Shown here piece by piece: positions 1 through 8,161 of a stretch of 42,371 nucleotides of DNA (position 1 is its first letter; each line of letters opens with the position of its first letter). Source of the DNA: Pseudomonadales bacterium (GTDB lineage: Bacteria; Pseudomonadota; Gammaproteobacteria; Pseudomonadales; Azotimanducaceae); contig JADHNT010000011.1 of the NCBI GenBank assembly GCA_016779385.1, positions 1 through 42,371 on the forward strand. The letters are read 5' to 3'. Below the pieces are notes generated by a model that did no database searches, was not told the DNA's origin, and was given only the letters and a program-made list of their open reading frames with translations. Position numbers and translations under genes: made by a program.

Positions 1-114
1 CGGAGGGCGAGGGGTGATGCTGGCGTCCGGCAGCTTTTTTCGCCATTCTTTCGAGATACAACCAAATGATTGGGCGGTGCCCCTGGGGCGCGCCTTTGGG
101 TGGGAGAGGCGCGC

Positions 115-306
115 GTGTTAATTCTGACGCGGAAGGTTGGGGAGTCTGTTCTGATTGGAGACGGTATCAAGGTCTCCGTCCTGGCCGTTAAAGGCAACCA
201 GGTCCGCGTGGGTATCGACGCCCCCAAAGATGTTTCCGTGCATCGGGAAGAGGTACGGGAGCGGCTTGAAGAGGGAAAGGCCTCTTCGACGGAGTCGGAT
301 CGCTAA
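115..306 (+). CDS. csrA: Carbon storage regulator CsrA
   Basis: Small RNA-binding global regulator that binds GGA motifs in mRNA leaders and controls translation of carbon-storage, motility and biofilm genes. The 63-residue product starts with the family hallmark [16 protein letters not shown] and contains the VSVHREEV segment near the C-terminus, so the whole protein is present at normal length. I chose the GTG at 115 because the conserved protein begins exactly there and a GGGAGAGG Shine-Dalgarno lies about 6-8 bases upstream; an upstream TTG at 70 would add 15 unrelated residues. The next gene is tRNA-Ser(GCU), as next to csrA in E. coli and relatives. Identification is essentially certain. 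Confidence 0.97.
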   Translation: MLILTRKVGESVLIGDGIKVSVLAVKGNQVRVGIDAPKDVSVHREEVRERLEEGKASSTESDR

Positions 307-320
307 ATTACCGTGCCCCC

Positions 321-348
321 TGGGCATCCGCGTGGGGCGTGTTAGAAT
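321..348 (+). promoter_or_regulatory. Candidate promoter of tRNA-Ser
   Basis: A TAGAAT -10 box (343-348) lies 16 bases after a weaker TGGGCA -35-like box (321-326). The predicted start near 355 would leave only a few bases before the tRNA 5' end, and the segment between is very C/G-rich, as in stringently controlled stable-RNA promoters. Read-through from csrA is an alternative source of transcription. Confidence 0.5.
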
Positions 349-358
349 CGCTCCCCCC

Positions 359-449
359 GGAGAGATGGCCGAGTGGTCGAAGGCGCTCCCCTGCTAAGGG
401 AGTATGGGTTAAAAGCCCATCGAGGGTTCGAATCCCTCTCTCTCCGCCA
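359..449 (+). tRNA. tRNA-Ser (anticodon GCU)
   Basis: A 91-base class II tRNA. The acceptor stem GGAGAGA (359-365) pairs with TCTCTCC (439-445), followed by discriminator G and an encoded CCA (447-449). The anticodon stem CTCCC/GGGAG encloses loop CTGCTAA with anticodon GCT at 393-395, which decodes AGC/AGU serine codons. A long variable arm and the T-loop GGTTCGAAT are present. The position directly after csrA matches serV in Enterobacteria. Confidence 0.97.
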
Positions 450-724
450 TATTCAAAATTTTTCCCTTTTGAATCAAATTCTTGAGAGTGGATCCTGGAT
501 GTTAGCGCCATAAAAAGCATCAAAGATGTTTTGGCGGTGCCCTTCATAGTTTTCCCGCCGTGCTGAAATACAGCGGGCATAACCCTCCCTGTCGGTATTG
601 GATTGTCGGTCTACTCCTTTCGGTTGGGCTTTATCAAGAAGTTTGGCTTCCCAAAGGCGGCTTAAGGAATTGACGAGGGTAATGAGCACATCAAAAGTGA
701 ACAAAATTAAGCGAGACTCCTAGG
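450..724. other. AT-richer intergenic stretch with hairpins, no convincing gene
   Basis: This segment is visibly poorer in G+C than the rest of the window. Right after the tRNA is an AT-only-type stem, ATTCAAAA (451-458) with TTTTGAAT (467-474), around a T-rich loop; it could act as a weak processing or termination element. A longer interrupted hairpin spans 506-536 (CGCC, AAAA and CATC pairing with GATG, TTTT and GGCG around an AAA loop). A minus-strand reading frame at 474-704 opens with TTG, has no clear ribosome site and resembles nothing I recognise; it may be a relic of a lost gene. Confidence 0.5.
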
Positions 725-1138
725 ATGAATTCGATATTCAGGGTTGTTCTTTGGGTCGTGGTTTCAATTTTGGTAACTGCCTCGCTGTTTCCTTTATTCG
801 GCTATGAGTTGGCAATTTCACAATTGGAAATTAAGAGGGTCATCGAAGTCCCCGGAGATTTTGGCTATCTGTTAGTCGTTCGGTCATCCAGTTTTGCAAC
901 GCTAGCCTTCTTTGGTGTGAATTACCTGAGGCGCAAACGCCCCCTATCTTCAGTTGAACCTTTACTGGTTTTTAGCGTGTTCACAGTTCTTTTCGGGTCG
1001 TTGACGATGTTTGTTGGTGATGCGCCCTACGGTTGGACAGAGCTTTGCACGTTAGGCCTTGTGATGGTCTTATCGGTGTTCTTTTTTAGAGAAAATAAGG
1101 CTGAGTCTAAAACCATCTTCAAAGGCGATGACTGGTAA
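725..1138 (+). CDS. Small membrane protein of unknown function
   Basis: I do not recognise this 137-residue protein. It is hydrophobic with about four likely membrane spans: residues ~5-27 (starting RVVLWVVVSILV), ~50-67, ~80-98 and ~105-122, ending in a charged tail (FKGDDW). Codon usage is rich in A/T-ending codons, unlike all neighbours, which suggests recent acquisition at the tRNA-Ser locus. The ATG has only a weak upstream AGGA-like signal overlapping it. A strong terminator follows at 1256. It may be a small inner-membrane protein carried as cargo of a former island; its function cannot be inferred. Confidence 0.6.
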   Translation: MNSIFRVVLWVVVSILVTASLFPLFGYELAISQLEIKRVIEVPGDFGYLLVVRSSSFATLAFFGVNYLRRKRPLSSVEPLLVFSVFTVLFGSLTMFVGDAPYGWTELCTLGLVMVLSVFFFRENKAESKTIFKGDDW

Positions 1139-1255
1139 TTGCGAAACCCTGTAGAAGCTGCGTCCCTCGTCCAGGCGAAGGTTGTCCTCTATGGCCTTGA
1201 ATGCTGATTCGTGCAAATTTGATCTTTAAAATTCAATACTTTGAAGAGGCTCTTG

Positions 1256-1278
1256 AAGGCGCCCATGGGCGCCTTTTT
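1256..1278 (+). terminator. Rho-independent terminator
   Basis: Perfect stem AAGGCGCCC / GGGCGCCTT around a 2-base AT centre (1256-1275), running into a T-tract TTTTTCGTTTT. It lies between the small membrane-protein gene ending at 1138 and the gene starting at 1329 and most likely ends the former. Confidence 0.8.
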
Positions 1279-1328
1279 CGTTTTGGGTTCCTGGCAGGGG
1301 CCTGCGGTCGGGAAGCGAGGCACGAGAC

Positions 1329-2093
1329 ATGCTGAAAGAACTCGGTCTTGGAGCGTTGCTCTTTATCGCCGGAGATTCGGAGCTCGGGCGCAGGGCGGGC
1401 GATGCGCTTATCGCCGATAAAATTGGTGACGCCCTGGAGGAGGGCGGCTTCGATGCCGTTTCCCTGGGGCCCTGGGCCGTAGGCAGAGACGACGCAGGCT
1501 TTTACGTCGATTTTTCCGAGGTGTCCGTACGCCGGGGTGCGATACGGGTCACCGCTGAGCGCGCGCGCTACCACCCCTTCTCCTCCGCCGTCGCTTTCGA
1601 AGCGGGCACGCTTCGGCACGATGGCCGGGAGGGGGTTCCTCCCCTGGCCTGGTCCTTTACGGAGATCGATCTTGAGGTGGCAGGCTGGCGGAGCATCCGA
1701 GCCCTCTCTGCTGATGCGCGAGCCCTTCGGAGCCTGGGCCCGGTGGCAAAGCTGATGGCCCACCCCTTGCCTGGTACGCTCCAGGCGCCGGAGGCGCTCG
1801 ATCATCTTCGCTTCCTTTACGAGGATCGAGGGCGGTTTCTAGAAGTCTCCTGGGCCGCTGCCCCTGCCTGCGCGGCCCTGAGTCTTGCGCCTGCGCAAGC
1901 CGTTCCCCTGCTTGAGCTTCGGCCGTTCCTGGCATCTGAGGAGGCAGCGGCGGAGGTGCAAAGCAGCAGCGAAGGTTGCGATAATCTGGTCAGCACCGGA
2001 CGCGCCGCCTTCTCCTCGCTGGCAGTGAGCCCTGCGCTACTGGAAATATTTCTAGAAGAATTGCCCGAGGCCTATACCTACTTGCTGCGATAG
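1329..2093 (+). CDS. Hypothetical protein, 254 residues
   Basis: I recognise no family. The protein starts at an ATG with an upstream GCGAGG-type ribosome site and has a short hydrophobic N-terminus (LGLGALLFIAG) that could be a poor signal or membrane-association segment. The middle (residues ~55-125) alternates hydrophobic and polar residues like beta structure, including RRGAIRVTAERARYHP and LAWSFTEIDLEVAGW, somewhat reminiscent of repeated strands in AsmA- or lipid-transfer-type proteins, but this is only an impression. Three cysteines are spread over the C-terminal half. Base composition matches the GC-rich genome. It ends just before the oppositely oriented tRNA-Arg. Confidence 0.7.
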   Translation: MLKELGLGALLFIAGDSELGRRAGDALIADKIGDALEEGGFDAVSLGPWAVGRDDAGFYVDFSEVSVRRGAIRVTAERARYHPFSSAVAFEAGTLRHDGREGVPPLAWSFTEIDLEVAGWRSIRALSADARALRSLGPVAKLMAHPLPGTLQAPEALDHLRFLYEDRGRFLEVSWAAAPACAALSLAPAQAVPLLELRPFLASEEAAAEVQSSSEGCDNLVSTGRAAFSSLAVSPALLEIFLEELPEAYTYLLR

Positions 2094-2106
2094 GGCGGGG
2101 AGAAGA

Positions 2107-2183
2107 TGGCGGGCGCGGGAGGATTCGAACCCCCGACCTTTCGGTTCGTAGCCGAATGCTCTATCCAACTGAGCTACGCGCCC
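2107..2183 (-). tRNA. tRNA-Arg (anticodon ACG)
   Basis: A 77-base tRNA read on the minus strand. Acceptor GGGCGCG pairs with CGCGCCC, discriminator G, and CCA is encoded (2107-2109). The anticodon stem TTCGG/CCGAA encloses loop CTACGAA with anticodon ACG at 2147-2149 (A34 normally edited to inosine), reading CGU/CGC/CGA. It strongly resembles E. coli argV-type tRNA-Arg, which also lies near csrA and serV there. Confidence 0.97.
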
Positions 2184-2219
2184 CGAGTTCTCGCGAAGGA
2201 CTTGGTGCGAGAGCGCGGC

Positions 2220-2248
2220 ATTATCTGAGTCTCTCCCGGGCAGGTCAA
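2220..2248 (-). promoter_or_regulatory. Promoter of tRNA-Arg
   Basis: On the minus strand a TTGACC -35 box (2243-2248) and a GATAAT -10 box (2220-2225) are separated by exactly 17 bases. A GC-rich discriminator GCCGCGC follows, typical of stringently regulated stable-RNA promoters. The predicted start near 2213 leaves a leader of about 30 bases before the tRNA. Confidence 0.75.
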
Positions 2249-2362
2249 GGTTTAACCCCGGGGGACTTCACGGTTTTTACCCATTTCCTCTGCACTGGAT
2301 TTAAGGACGCGCCAACGGTCTTTGATAAGATAAGCGGTTCGGGTCCAAGTTAGGAAAAAGGA

Positions 2363-4759
2363 TTGAACGCGCGCCTGACTGCGTACCGAATTGGGTTCGG
2401 TGTGCTGCTGATCATTGTGTCTGCCTTCGCGCAGGCCGTTCCCGGGGATAGCGCCCTGGTGCGGCCCCTGCGCGTCGCAACTTTGCCGGAAGGTTTTCGG
2501 CTCGATGGTCGCCTTGAGGAAGCGGTCTGGGCGAACGCACCGGCGGTCAACGAGTTCTCCGTGATTGAGCCCGACACCTTGGCTTCGCCGCCCCTCGAAT
2601 CCACCATTCGAATGTTTTATACGGATCGGGGCCTCTACGTGGGTTTCCATGGTAAGCAGGCCGGGGATACCCTGGTAGCGCGCCTTTCCCCGAGGGATCA
2701 GCGCATTGCTCGGGATTCCTTCTCAATTACCGTAGATCCCACGGGAACGGGGCTCTTCGGCTATTGGTTTTCCGTCGCCCTCGGTGACTCCTTGGCCGAC
2801 GGCACGGTACTGCCTGAGCGCCAGTTTAGTAACCAGTGGGATGGCCCCTGGAACGGCTTTAGCGCCGTGACCGAAGATGGATGGAGTGCTGAGCTGTTCT
2901 TGCCCTGGTCCATGATGGCCATGCCCAAAAGCGGAGACGACCGAACCATTGCGTTCTATGCCTCCCGGCAGGTGGCCTATCTGAATCAGCGCTGGGGCAT
3001 TCCTGCCCTCCCCAGCACCACGCCGCGCTTTATGTCGGCCTTGCGGCCCGTGCGCATTCGGGGCATTCAGCCGTCGACCCAACTCACTCTCTACCCCTTC
3101 TCCGCGGCCACCTATGACGCCGCCGAGGGCGATCTCGAAGGCAAGTTCGGCTCCGATATCTACTGGCGGCCGAGTTCTAATTTGCAGTTCTCCGGTACGC
3201 TTAATCCTGACTTTGGGACCGTCCAGCAGGATGACCTCGTGGTGAATCTCTCGGCCTTCGAGGTGTTCTTCAGCGAGCGTCGGCCCTTCTTCCTGGAGGG
3301 CCAGGAGGTGTTTAGCACCTCTCCCCGGAGCACGAGGAATTATCGCAATGGCCCTCAGATGACGCTGCTGAATACGCGGCGCATTGGCGCGCCGCCGCCC
3401 CTTCCGGTGGATGACCGGGTAGAAAGCTTTTTAGAGACTGATCGCAATCGCTTGAGCGATCTGGCTGGCGCCGCCAAGGTCACGGGGCAGCAGGGGGCCT
3501 TTCGCTTTGGTGCGCTCGCGGCCCTGGAGCAAGATACGGAGGTCAGCGGCACCGACGCCCTGGGCACCCTCCTGGACTATCAGGTTAAGGGTCGCCGCTT
3601 TGGGGCCCTTCGGGGCCTTTGGGAGTCCGCCTCCGGCGGCCAGTACCGAGGCCTTGGCGCCATGCTGACGGGGGTCGGTAAGCCAGGAGAGGATGGTTTA
3701 GCGGGAACGGTCGATGGCCACTGGCTCTCAAAGGGCGGGGAGTGGAAGTTCGATGGCCAGCTCATTGGTTCCCAGGCTGACGATCGCTTTGGCTTAGGGC
3801 TGGCTAGCGATTTGGTGTACACCCCAAGGAAGGGGCGGGTGCATAACGTTGCTCTGGACCTGCTTGATCGGCACATCGACATCAATGATTTTGGCTTCCT
3901 GCGGCGTAACGATAACGCCCAGCTGCGCTATCGCTATGAGGAGACCCGTTCCGATCTCAGCCATGTTCGGGATCGAACCACGACCCTTCGGGGTTTCTAC
4001 GGTTGGAATTGGCAGGGGCAGCAGATCAGCTCCGGGATCATCGCGGAGCGGGAATGGACGCTTCTCAATTTGTCTCGGGCCCGGATCGAGCTTGGCTACC
4101 GTCCCGAGCGTTGGGATGACCGCAACAGTTTTGGTAACGGCGCGTTCAAATCCAAAGGGCGTGCCAAGGGGGAGTTTTTCCTCGGCACCAACGAAAGCTT
4201 ACCCCTCGTGGGTGGAGTCTTTGGGGGCTTCGAGCAGGAGACGCTGCAAGATTGGTCCTACAGCGGCGGCGTTTTTATGGTGTGGCGCCCCGGTGATCGC
4301 TTTAATGCACGCATGCGCATGGAGGTTGGGCGTCGAAATGGCTGGATTCTTCACGACCAAGACCGGCGCATGACCAGCTTTGATGCCAAGCAAATTGCCC
4401 CGCGCATGACCCTCGAATACTACTTTTCTGCGCGTCAACAGCTTCGGGCGTCTATGCAGTGGATTGGGCTCCGGGCGAAGGAATCGGACTTCTATGAGAT
4501 TGCCCCTAGCGGCCGCCTCATCGACGCGGAACAACCCACCTCCCCCGGGGCCCAAAACTTCTCGATCTCCAACGCCATTCTTCAGCTGCGCTATCGCTGG
4601 GAGATCGCACCCCTCTCGGATCTCTTTGTGGTCTATAGCCGGGGCGGTTCCCTGGACGATCCCGCGGGCCGGGGCTTCGATGAGCTCTTTAACCGTAACT
4701 TCGCGGAGCCCGATCAGGACCAGTTGGTGGTGATGCTTCGTTACCGAATGGGGTCCTAG
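2363..4759 (+). CDS. CBM9-like / DUF5916 outer-membrane beta-barrel protein
   Basis: A 798-residue exported protein. The N-terminus has a signal peptide (hydrophobic run after TAYRIG, cleavage near AQA-VP). Residues ~40-190 resemble a CBM9-type carbohydrate-binding-like domain (RLDGRLEEAVWANAPAV, then YTDRGLYVGFHG and GWSAELFLPWSMM). The rest matches the DUF5916 pattern (NPDFGTVQQDD, FFSERRPFFLEGQEVF) and ends in alternating aromatic/charged strands finishing VVMLRYRMGS, as expected of an outer-membrane barrel. The TTG start is supported by an AGGAAAAAGGA site just upstream. DUF5916 proteins are surface proteins of uncertain role in Bacteroidetes and marine Proteobacteria. The stop overlaps that of the convergent gene. 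Confidence 0.85.
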   Translation: MNARLTAYRIGFGVLLIIVSAFAQAVPGDSALVRPLRVATLPEGFRLDGRLEEAVWANAPAVNEFSVIEPDTLASPPLESTIRMFYTDRGLYVGFHGKQAGDTLVARLSPRDQRIARDSFSITVDPTGTGLFGYWFSVALGDSLADGTVLPERQFSNQWDGPWNGFSAVTEDGWSAELFLPWSMMAMPKSGDDRTIAFYASRQVAYLNQRWGIPALPSTTPRFMSALRPVRIRGIQPSTQLTLYPFSAATYDAAEGDLEGKFGSDIYWRPSSNLQFSGTLNPDFGTVQQDDLVVNLSAFEVFFSERRPFFLEGQEVFSTSPRSTRNYRNGPQMTLLNTRRIGAPPPLPVDDRVESFLETDRNRLSDLAGAAKVTGQQGAFRFGALAALEQDTEVSGTDALGTLLDYQVKGRRFGALRGLWESASGGQYRGLGAMLTGVGKPGEDGLAGTVDGHWLSKGGEWKFDGQLIGSQADDRFGLGLASDLVYTPRKGRVHNVALDLLDRHIDINDFGFLRRNDNAQLRYRYEETRSDLSHVRDRTTTLRGFYGWNWQGQQISSGIIAEREWTLLNLSRARIELGYRPERWDDRNSFGNGAFKSKGRAKGEFFLGTNESLPLVGGVFGGFEQETLQDWSYSGGVFMVWRPGDRFNARMRMEVGRRNGWILHDQDRRMTSFDAKQIAPRMTLEYYFSARQQLRASMQWIGLRAKESDFYEIAPSGRLIDAEQPTSPGAQNFSISNAILQLRYRWEIAPLSDLFVVYSRGGSLDDPAGRGFDELFNRNFAEPDQDQLVVMLRYRMGS

Positions 4760-5364
4760 GGCCTATCCCGTCCAAGGGCCAGGGTAAGCACAAAGCCTGC
4801 AGGGCCACGGTGAACCGGAGCAAGTCGCACCGTTCCCGTCCCCGGCGCGGTTCGCGTGAGGCGCCAGGGATTGGCCGTTGCCCTCAGCCGACCTAGGCCG
4901 CTGAGGCCGCGTCCGTCGGCTTTCAAGGCCGCTTCCAGAGCCGTCCAGTTTCCCGTCAGCTTTCCGTAGGGCCCTTGCCCTTCTCCCCAAGGAAGGCGCT
5001 TAGCGAGGCGCGCTTTTGGATTTCGTCGATCTCGCTCGCAGTCCACCCCGAGACGGATTCCAAAACCTGTGGCCCAGGCGACCAGGACGAGCCCGTCGCT
5101 GTGGGTGATGCTGACTGCGTAGCGCCGCCCCGTGGCGCTGCGCAGCCGGGGGCGGCGTCGATACCGCAGGCGCAGGCGCTGATGTTTGGGTCCCTGGCCA
5201 CTCAAAAGCCCGGCGGCCACGCGCTGAGCTTGGGTAAGGGGACGGTCATGGCGAAGGCCGGCGCGGCGCGAAGAAATGGGGGCCGAGCTTCGTTCCGGCG
5301 CCCAGGCCAGAAAGATGGTGGCCGATCCCAGGCGCTGCTTTGCCCGGCCTGCACGATGTTTCAT
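4756..5364 (-). CDS. 4'-phosphopantetheinyl transferase-like protein
   Basis: Probable enzyme that moves 4'-phosphopantetheine from CoA to the serine of a carrier protein. The 202-residue product has the two Sfp-type signatures: GVDCE (Mg-binding acid pair) at roughly residues 110-114 and, further on, NWTALEAALKADGRGL, matching W-x-x-x-EA-x-x-K with the second Glu/Lys retained although the Lys before Glu is Leu. The start ATG at 5364 overlaps the upstream TGA (ATGA), so it is translationally coupled to the epimerase-like gene; a longer frame beginning at 5412 is less likely. Its context with a fatty acyl-AMP ligase and a nearby private ACP suggests it activates that ACP. Overall similarity to the family is weak, so function is moderately sure. 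Confidence 0.72.
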   Translation of the reverse strand: MKHRAGRAKQRLGSATIFLAWAPERSSAPISSRRAGLRHDRPLTQAQRVAAGLLSGQGPKHQRLRLRYRRRPRLRSATGRRYAVSITHSDGLVLVAWATGFGIRLGVDCERDRRNPKARLAKRLPWGEGQGPYGKLTGNWTALEAALKADGRGLSGLGRLRATANPWRLTRTAPGTGTVRLAPVHRGPAGFVLTLALGRDRP

Positions 5365-6293
5365 GGGTAGAGGCTGCGAAGCCCTGCGTCGAGGCTGATC
5401 TGCGGCGTCCATCCCGTGCGTTCGCGAAATGCGCTGCTGTCGCAGGACCAGTCTTCAAAGGTGAGTTCCCGCACCTTGCCGGGAGTAAGCATGGGGTCGT
5501 CACCGAGGGCCTTGGCGCCGAGCGTGGTCCCCAGGGAAAGGAGATAAAGAAGCGTTTTGGGAACCGGGAGTACGCGGACCCGGTCTCCCCGGAGGCTGGC
5601 CACGGCAGCGGCGATTTCGCGCCAGCGGTAGCCTTGGGCTCGGGCATCGGCGAGCGGGTAGGGACCTGCCTCCCCCGGCGTGGTGCGCATGGCGAAAAGC
5701 AGGGCGTCTACCAGGTCATCGATGTGCAGCAGGCTGACGCGCCGATTCCCCACGGGCCGGGGAAGTATGCCCTTCAGGGCCTGATCCAGCAGGGGCTTTA
5801 ATTCCTTATCCCCGGGGCCGTAGACCGCCGTGGGGCGCAAGATGAGATCTCCGCTTTGGCCGCGGGTGGTGACCAGGAGCTCGGCGCTGCGCTTGCTGGC
5901 GGCGTAGTCCGACAGCTGAGGCTGGGCCGCTGCGAGGGTTGAGACGTGGAGTAAGCGTGCCTTCGGGGCCGCCGCAGCCATGGCGTCGAGCAGTGCCGCG
6001 GTGCCGTCAACGTTAACCGCATCGAAGGACCGGCGTGAGGCGCCGCGCACGGCCCCGGCGCAATGGACCACCCAGGCCGCATCGCGCACGAGGGTTCGGA
6101 GGGCCACGTTCGAGGATAGATCCCCGCGGACCACGGTCACCGTGTCCGGGAGCCGGCTGTCCGCTTGCCGGGACAGAGCGCGGATCACCTGTCGACTTGG
6201 CTCAAGCCGCTGGCAGAGCGCCCGACCGATAAACCCCGTGGCGCCGGTAATGGCGATGGGGCCGGGAAGGTCGCTGAGGAGATCGCTATTCAC
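5361..6293 (-). CDS. NAD-dependent epimerase/dehydratase family protein (CerR-like)
   Basis: Extended short-chain dehydrogenase of 310 residues. The Rossmann motif GATGFIG is at residues 17-23, an HCAGAV segment follows near 85, and the catalytic pair YAASK is at Tyr130/Lys134. The GTG start overlaps the upstream stop (GTGA). In Caulobacter crescentus an enzyme annotated in the same superfamily (CerR) reduces the keto group during ceramide synthesis, and it lies near serine palmitoyltransferase, an ACP and an acyl-activating enzyme, the same set found here. I infer a 3-keto-lipid reductase role; a sugar-nucleotide epimerase is the alternative. Family assignment is firm, substrate is inferred. 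Confidence 0.85.
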   Translation of the reverse strand: MNSDLLSDLPGPIAITGATGFIGRALCQRLEPSRQVIRALSRQADSRLPDTVTVVRGDLSSNVALRTLVRDAAWVVHCAGAVRGASRRSFDAVNVDGTAALLDAMAAAAPKARLLHVSTLAAAQPQLSDYAASKRSAELLVTTRGQSGDLILRPTAVYGPGDKELKPLLDQALKGILPRPVGNRRVSLLHIDDLVDALLFAMRTTPGEAGPYPLADARAQGYRWREIAAAVASLRGDRVRVLPVPKTLLYLLSLGTTLGAKALGDDPMLTPGKVRELTFEDWSCDSSAFRERTGWTPQISLDAGLRSLYP

Positions 6294-8050
6294 GGCGTTT
6301 CCGAAGGCGCGCCGAGGGCCAATTCAAGGCTTGGGTCTTGATCGAGGAAGAGCTGCTTCGCTTTGGCCCGGGAGAGCTTGCCTGAGGTGGTGCGGGGAAG
6401 CGCGTGGGGGGCAACGCCATGAATCTGCGCTTCCACCCCAAAGGCCGTTTGCACGGCCCGGCGCACCGTCCGCAGGAGCGCCTGACGCTTCTCCTCATCA
6501 CGCTCCCTGCATTGGAGGAGCACTACGAGCTCGTCGCGCTCCGGCCCTTCAACGGTAAAGGCGGCGGCGTCGCCGGTACGCCCCTCCGCACTCCGTTCGG
6601 CGGTCAGTTCGAGATCCTGGGGCCAAAGATTGCGCCCATTGACGATGAGGAGATCCTTGCGCCGGCCGGTCACCACGAGGGTGCCGGCTCGAAGGTAGCC
6701 GAGATCCCCCGTGTCTAACCAAGCCCCATGCAGGGAACTGCGGTCGAGCCCCGCTTCCGTTAGGTAACCCTCCATGGTGCTCGGGGTATGGAGGAAGATG
6801 CTACCCAGTACGCCATCGGCGCAGGGGGCGCCGGTGGGGTCCCGGATTTCGATCTCATAGCCTGGAAGCGCCTCCCCGCAGCAGGTAAAGCGGAGGCTGT
6901 CGGGGCCTTCGGCAGGCTTGGCGATGCCCTCCCGTTCCCGGGCAAGGCGATCGATTCGGTCGGTCTGCAGGCCCGTTCCCGGCGAGGTAAAACTTACGGC
7001 CAGGGAGACCTCAGCCATGCCGTAGGAGGGCATGAGGGCTTCGGCCCTAAAGCCTCCCGGGGCCAGGGCCTCCGCAAAGGTTTCAAGGACCTTGGGCCGG
7101 ATCATGTCAGCGCCGCAGCCCGCGACGCGCCAGTGACCCAGGGAGAAGCTTTCCGCATCCCGGGGCCGTAGCCGGCGTGCCGTCAGCTCGTAGCCAAAGG
7201 GAGGGGAAAAGGAGATCGTTCCTCCGTATTCGCTAATCAGGCGGGGCCAGAGGCGGGGCCGCATGGCGAATTCTCGGGAACCCATGTAGTCGATGCTGGT
7301 CTGACTGGCCATGGGAACCATTACTTTTCCCACAAGCCCCATGTCGTGATAGATCGGAAGCCAGGAGCAGAAGCGGTCGCTTTCCGTGATTTTCAGGCCG
7401 TCGCGAATAATCCCTTGAACATTGCGCAGGGTGGCGCGTTCCGTCAGCACCGCCCCCCGGGGAAATTGGGTGCTCCCGGACGTGTACTGCACATAGGCGA
7501 CCTCGTCCGGGCCTGGGAGGGGCGGAAGCGCGCCCTGAGGGCCCGCAAGAAGGCCCGCCACGGTATGCACAGGGATTTGCGTATCGGCGGCTGCGGCGTC
7601 TGCGAGGTAAGGCAGAAAGGCTTCCGTGGCCAGGGCGACCTTGGCGTCGGCGTGGCGCAGGAGTCGGCCAAGCAAGTCAATAAAAGGGGCCGTGCCGCCC
7701 ATGTGAATACTCGCCGGAAGGGGCACGGGAACGAGCGCAGCCCGCCGGGCTGCAAAAAAGGCGATGTGAAAGTCCGGGTGCGTTTCCGCGACGATGCCCA
7801 CGCGGCTGCCTCGAGGCAATGCGAGGGCTGCGAAGGCGCGGGCAAGCGCCTCCGCCTGTTCGGCGACCTCGCCCCAGCTGAGGGACGCGCTCAGCTGACC
7901 CCGGCCATCAAAAAAATTGACCCCCGTTCCCGACTCGGCGGCATAGGACAGGGCCTCCCAAAGCGTGGGAAAATCGCCAGGGCGTAGTGCTTGGGTGCGC
8001 GCCGTTGGCGTTACCGTGGGTAGGTCGGAGTGGGTCACGCGGTTCGTCAT
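6290..8050 (-). CDS. Fatty acyl-AMP ligase / acyl-ACP synthetase-type enzyme
   Basis: Adenylate-forming enzyme of 586 residues that would activate a fatty acid with ATP and pass it to an acyl carrier protein. The P-loop-like YTSGSTQFPRG starts near Tyr189, followed by the FAAL-type SWLPIYHDMGLVG, the PSYGMAEVSLAVSF adenine-binding segment, the DTGDLGYL acid motif and GRRKDLLIVNGRN in the hinge. These patterns are closer to fatty acyl-AMP ligases than to acyl-CoA synthetases. An AAGGA lies immediately against the ATG, so the true start could be the GTG four codons inside. It heads a coupled three-gene unit with the CerR-like and phosphopantetheinyl transferase-like genes, and likely supplies acyl groups for the sphingolipid pathway. 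Confidence 0.88.
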   Translation of the reverse strand: MTNRVTHSDLPTVTPTARTQALRPGDFPTLWEALSYAAESGTGVNFFDGRGQLSASLSWGEVAEQAEALARAFAALALPRGSRVGIVAETHPDFHIAFFAARRAALVPVPLPASIHMGGTAPFIDLLGRLLRHADAKVALATEAFLPYLADAAAADTQIPVHTVAGLLAGPQGALPPLPGPDEVAYVQYTSGSTQFPRGAVLTERATLRNVQGIIRDGLKITESDRFCSWLPIYHDMGLVGKVMVPMASQTSIDYMGSREFAMRPRLWPRLISEYGGTISFSPPFGYELTARRLRPRDAESFSLGHWRVAGCGADMIRPKVLETFAEALAPGGFRAEALMPSYGMAEVSLAVSFTSPGTGLQTDRIDRLAREREGIAKPAEGPDSLRFTCCGEALPGYEIEIRDPTGAPCADGVLGSIFLHTPSTMEGYLTEAGLDRSSLHGAWLDTGDLGYLRAGTLVVTGRRKDLLIVNGRNLWPQDLELTAERSAEGRTGDAAAFTVEGPERDELVVLLQCRERDEEKRQALLRTVRRAVQTAFGVEAQIHGVAPHALPRTTSGKLSRAKAKQLFLDQDPSLELALGAPSETP

Positions 8051-8161
8051 TCCTTAGGCCCGGGAGGGCATGGTTAAAACCGCACTATTATGCGCTCAAA
8101 GCGCTGGTGATGGCATAGGCGGGCAACCCCGGCCGCCCCAGCGCAAGGAAAGGAAGAATCC

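Noticed and set aside
506..536. Interrupted hairpin considered as an integron attC site
   Set aside because: The required GTTRRRY/RYYYAAC core pair is absent and there is no cassette array or integrase nearby.
308..580. Minus-strand open frame with a GIRTLDGLLTHTPLAG-like sequence
   Set aside because: It is antisense to tRNA-Ser and its conserved look comes from the tRNA itself, a well-known false annotation.
474..704. Minus-strand 76-residue frame
   Set aside because: TTG start, no ribosome site, no recognised family; kept only as a possible relic in the intergenic note.
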